A DNA stretch of 21,940 bases from a virus. Below are positions 19,725 to 21,940 of this stretch, one piece after another. The stretch is taken from the IMG/VR virus record IMGVR_UViG_3300020433_001289, positions 1 through 21,940 of that record. One strand, written 5' to 3'. The position numbers and the translations under genes were made by a program. The notes under the pieces are model-generated. The model made no database searches. It saw only the letters and a list, made by a program, of their open reading frames with translations, and had not been told where the DNA came from. Every line of letters begins with the position of its first letter. Positions within the stretch are counted from its first letter, which is position 1.

Positions 19725-21442
19725 GCTATCCTACTAAAGTTCTTATGTTTCTCAAAACGAATAGTTGAGAAGAACTTATCTTGTAACAGATCACCTTTGT
19801 GACTTATAACAAACACATTTTGTTCTCCACCTAACTGATGAATAAGTTTTAAGAACTCATCACAACCATTATTATCTAAACTTGCATCAAACACTTCATC
19901 AAGTATAAGTAAATTTGTATTAGTACTATTTTTCATTCTTGCTATAGCTCTCCAAGTAAATAATAATGCAAGATCTATTCTCATCTTTTCACCTTCACTA
20001 AAACTATCATATGTAAACTCATCTCTATGTCTTGACTTTATATTCTCTGAGAAGTTTTCATCTAACTCAAAATTAACAAAAAAGTCCATAGCTGCAAGAT
20101 ATTTGTTGACTAATTTATTAATAATAGGCACATATTGTTTAATGATCTTTGTTTTTATTCCTTGATCTTTCAACAACACTCCAGCAACTTCATATAAAGT
20201 CTTTTCGTGTACTAAGTCTTCTTGTTTATGTTTACCATCTGTAAGTTGTCTTGTCAATGTAGCTAACTTTTTATTCTCTTTGCTAACATCTTTCCTATCA
20301 CTACTAAGTGATATATTTTCTTCATTAAGTTTTGTTATATAACTATTCAACGCAGTTATGTTTGCACTCTCTTTAGAATGTTCTGTTTGTTTACTGTTTA
20401 TAAGATCTGTAAGGTTTAATGCGTTCGCTACCTTTTCGTTTACTTCTTGATACTTCTTACCAAGATCTTCTAAGCCTTGTTGTATTTGTTTTATCTTAAC
20501 TTCTTTTTTACTAACATTCTCTTCTTTTAGTTGCTTACTTATAGACTGATGACAAGTTGGACATTCATCATGCTTTTCATAAAACTCTATATCTTTTTTT
20601 AACTGCTTTACTTTAGCTTCCATATTTTCTTCCATAGCAGTTATACCACCAAGTTTACTTTGCAATGAGTTTTTATCTTTTATCTTTTCTCTTAACTCTT
20701 TAACTTGTTCTTCTAATGTTTCAGTTTTCTGTCTTGATCTAAGAATAGTTGCTTGTGTCTTTTCTATCTCTTCTTTATTCTTATCAATCTTCTCATTATT
20801 AGTTTGTTTAACTTCATCTATGAACTGTCTTTGTACTTGTATCTTTTCTTTAATAAGATTAATCTGATACTTGAGTTCAGTTATTCTTGTTTTATTATCT
20901 GTAACCTTATCTTTCAATATAAGATTCATTGACGAGAAGATTTTTATGTCTAATAAGTCTTCAATGATCTCTCTTCTTTGTGGTCCACTAAGTTGCATGA
21001 ACGGAATAAAACTACTTGATCCAAGTATAACTATTTGTGTAAATGACTTGAAGTTTAGTTTTAGAATATTAGTTTCTAAATGTTCTTGATAATCTTTACT
21101 ATCACCAGTTTGGTTTATCATCTCACCATTAACATATATCTCAAATGGTTGTGATCCCCAAGTCTTTATACTTCTATGAACTTTGTAACTATTCTTACCA
21201 ACACTGAACTCTACTTCAATACTTGTACCTTTTGTATTGACACTGTTAACTAATTGTTTCTTTGTTACTCTTCTAAATGGTCTACTAAACAAAACATAAC
21301 ATAAGGCATCTAAGATAGTACTCTTACCGGATCCATTCTCTCCAACGATCAAAGTATTTGGTGATCTCTTGAGATTAACTTCAGTCCATACGTTCCCATA
21401 TGAAAGTAAATTCTTCCATCTTATCTTTTCAAATATTATCAA
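19718..21442 (-). CDS. 46: Recombination endonuclease subunit gp46 (Rad50/SbcC-like)
   Basis: This 574-residue SMC-type ATPase is the partner of nuclease gp47 in processing DNA ends for recombination-dependent replication and host DNA degradation. Walker A is GENGSGKS (34-41), the zinc hook CPTC is at 294-297 between two long coiled coils, the signature motif FSEGEKMR is at 481-488, and Walker B LLILDE is at 511-516. VILGSSSFIPFMQLSGPQRREIIEDLL matches the T4 Q-loop region. The start is TTG 21442 with AGGTAGAG upstream; the second codon context and the T4 alignment support it since no ATG occurs before the Walker A. It begins 7 nt after the gp47 stop. Confidence 0.96.
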   Translation of the reverse strand: MIIFEKIRWKNLLSYGNVWTEVNLKRSPNTLIVGENGSGKSTILDALCYVLFSRPFRRVTKKQLVNSVNTKGTSIEVEFSVGKNSYKVHRSIKTWGSQPFEIYVNGEMINQTGDSKDYQEHLETNILKLNFKSFTQIVILGSSSFIPFMQLSGPQRREIIEDLLDIKIFSSMNLILKDKVTDNKTRITELKYQINLIKEKIQVQRQFIDEVKQTNNEKIDKNKEEIEKTQATILRSRQKTETLEEQVKELREKIKDKNSLQSKLGGITAMEENMEAKVKQLKKDIEFYEKHDECPTCHQSISKQLKEENVSKKEVKIKQIQQGLEDLGKKYQEVNEKVANALNLTDLINSKQTEHSKESANITALNSYITKLNEENISLSSDRKDVSKENKKLATLTRQLTDGKHKQEDLVHEKTLYEVAGVLLKDQGIKTKIIKQYVPIINKLVNKYLAAMDFFVNFELDENFSENIKSRHRDEFTYDSFSEGEKMRIDLALLFTWRAIARMKNSTNTNLLILDEVFDASLDNNGCDEFLKLIHQLGGEQNVFVISHKGDLLQDKFFSTIRFEKHKNFSRIAC

Positions 21443-21449
21443 ACTCTAC

Positions 21450-21940
21450 CTATACGTCAATATGCAACGCTTCATTATACAATGTACCCATGAGAGAAGT
21501 CAACTTCTTTTTGTCTACATCAGTATCAATCTTATCAATATACTTTGTTAAGATCGTCATTGTATCTTCAGCTTCATCAATTAAATCTTCTTCGCTAGTC
21601 TGATCCATATGTTTATGGTCATCTACTAATGATATATTCTCTGGATTTGATTTGTATAGTTTATCTAAGAAAACATCAAACCAATATGGATTCTCTTTAT
21701 GTATAGTTACAACCTTTACATATGAACCTTTGAATGAGTCAAAGTCATAATCTGTAAGTTGTTCTAATGTTTTATCTTTATCATTATAAAATATTTTATG
21801 AAACATCTTGTATGGATTAACTATTCTTTCTAACTCTCTTGTTTCTAAATCAAGTATATGAAAACCTTTTGGATCATTATAATCACTCCAAGTTATTTCA
21901 TATTGTGTTCCTAGGTAATGTATGTTGTCTTGATTAGATT
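21450..21940 (-). CDS. 47: Recombination nuclease subunit gp47 (Mre11/SbcD-like), C-terminal part, cut by window edge
   Basis: The gene enters from the right edge; the N-terminal nuclease domain is outside the window. The visible 163 codons include DNIHYLGTQYEITWSDYNDPKGFHIL then LERIVNPYKMFHKIFY, matching T4 gp47 'INYIGSPYQMDWSDWNDPRGYWIFDTETGELEFIENPYEMFVKI'. This is the end of the Mre11-type phosphoesterase domain and the capping region. The order gp47 then gp46 is as in T4. The reading frame continues unbroken to base 21940. Confidence 0.93.
   Translation of the reverse strand, partial: SNQDNIHYLGTQYEITWSDYNDPKGFHILDLETRELERIVNPYKMFHKIFYNDKDKTLEQLTDYDFDSFKGSYVKVVTIHKENPYWFDVFLDKLYKSNPENISLVDDHKHMDQTSEEDLIDEAEDTMTILTKYIDKIDTDVDKKKLTSLMGTLYNEALHIDV

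Noticed and set aside
20871-21089. Plus-strand frame opposite gp46
   Set aside because: It is antisense to the gp46 Q-loop region; no ribosome-binding site and no recognisable motif.
1-21940. CRISPR arrays, insertion sequences, tRNA genes, integrase or attachment sites
   Set aside because: I found no regularly spaced repeats, transposase or integrase motifs, or cloverleaf candidates on either strand.

Overview
The window looks like part of the replication and recombination region of an AT-rich, T4-like myovirus from a marine host. The core T4 set is recognisable by sequence and keeps the T4 order: gp47, gp46, sliding clamp gp45, clamp loader gp44 and gp62, translational repressor RegA, and DNA polymerase gp43. 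Peptide deformylase, Hsp20, short DegT-type aminotransferase, 7-deazaguanine enzymes and nucleotide-sugar enzymes between the core genes are typical of pelagiphages (SAR11 phages) and marine cyanophages. A pelagiphage-like virus is my best guess, but the host cannot be proved from this sequence. All supported genes lie on the minus strand, so transcription runs from high to low coordinates. Both ends are cut inside genes: gp47 at the right and gp43 at the left. No structural genes, tRNAs, IS elements or CRISPR arrays were seen.

Layout in transcription order. (1) 21940-19718: Mre11/Rad50-like gp47 and gp46. (2) 19724-16941: a sugar module with a fucosyltransferase-like protein, a cupin, a DegT-family PLP enzyme and GDP-mannose 4,6-dehydratase, followed by peptide deformylase. 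(3) 16454-14015: QueE, a phosphoribosyltransferase, QueD and GTP cyclohydrolase I (FolE), a pathway from GTP to 7-carboxy-7-deazaguanine. (4) 14014-13886: a non-coding gap with two inverted repeats and a plus-strand T4-late-promoter-like octamer. (5) 13885-12624: small genes, one of them a probable diverged QueD-like T-fold protein. (6) 12616-10040: a TGT/DpdA-like enzyme with its own promoter, DUF3310, a dUTPase/dCTP-deaminase-family protein and a GT-A glycosyltransferase. (7) 10024-7474: gp45, gp44, a 48-residue basic protein, gp62 and RegA. (8) 7490-4368: a GT4 glycosyltransferase, then a three-gene polyamine cassette (SpeD-like, deoxyhypusine-synthase-like, agmatinase). (9) 4303-2472: short unknown genes, three units of which are driven by near-identical promoter-leader repeats. 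(10) 2446-870: a small unknown, Hsp20, T4-type lysozyme and an Sm-like candidate. (11) 854-1: the N-terminal part of DNA polymerase.

Two metabolic systems stand out. FolE, QueD and QueE plus a TGT/DpdA-like base-exchange enzyme suggest that phage DNA carries a 7-deazaguanine; QueC is absent here. The SpeD-like, DHS-like and agmatinase genes could form a compact route from arginine through agmatine and putrescine to a homospermidine-type polyamine. Regulation also looks patterned. A CTGTTGAC motif recurs at four promoters, three of them with a conserved leader, and three genes (gp43, dpdA and a 77-residue ORF) have a -10 box only 6-7 nt from the ATG and no Shine-Dalgarno sequence, as expected for leaderless mRNAs.
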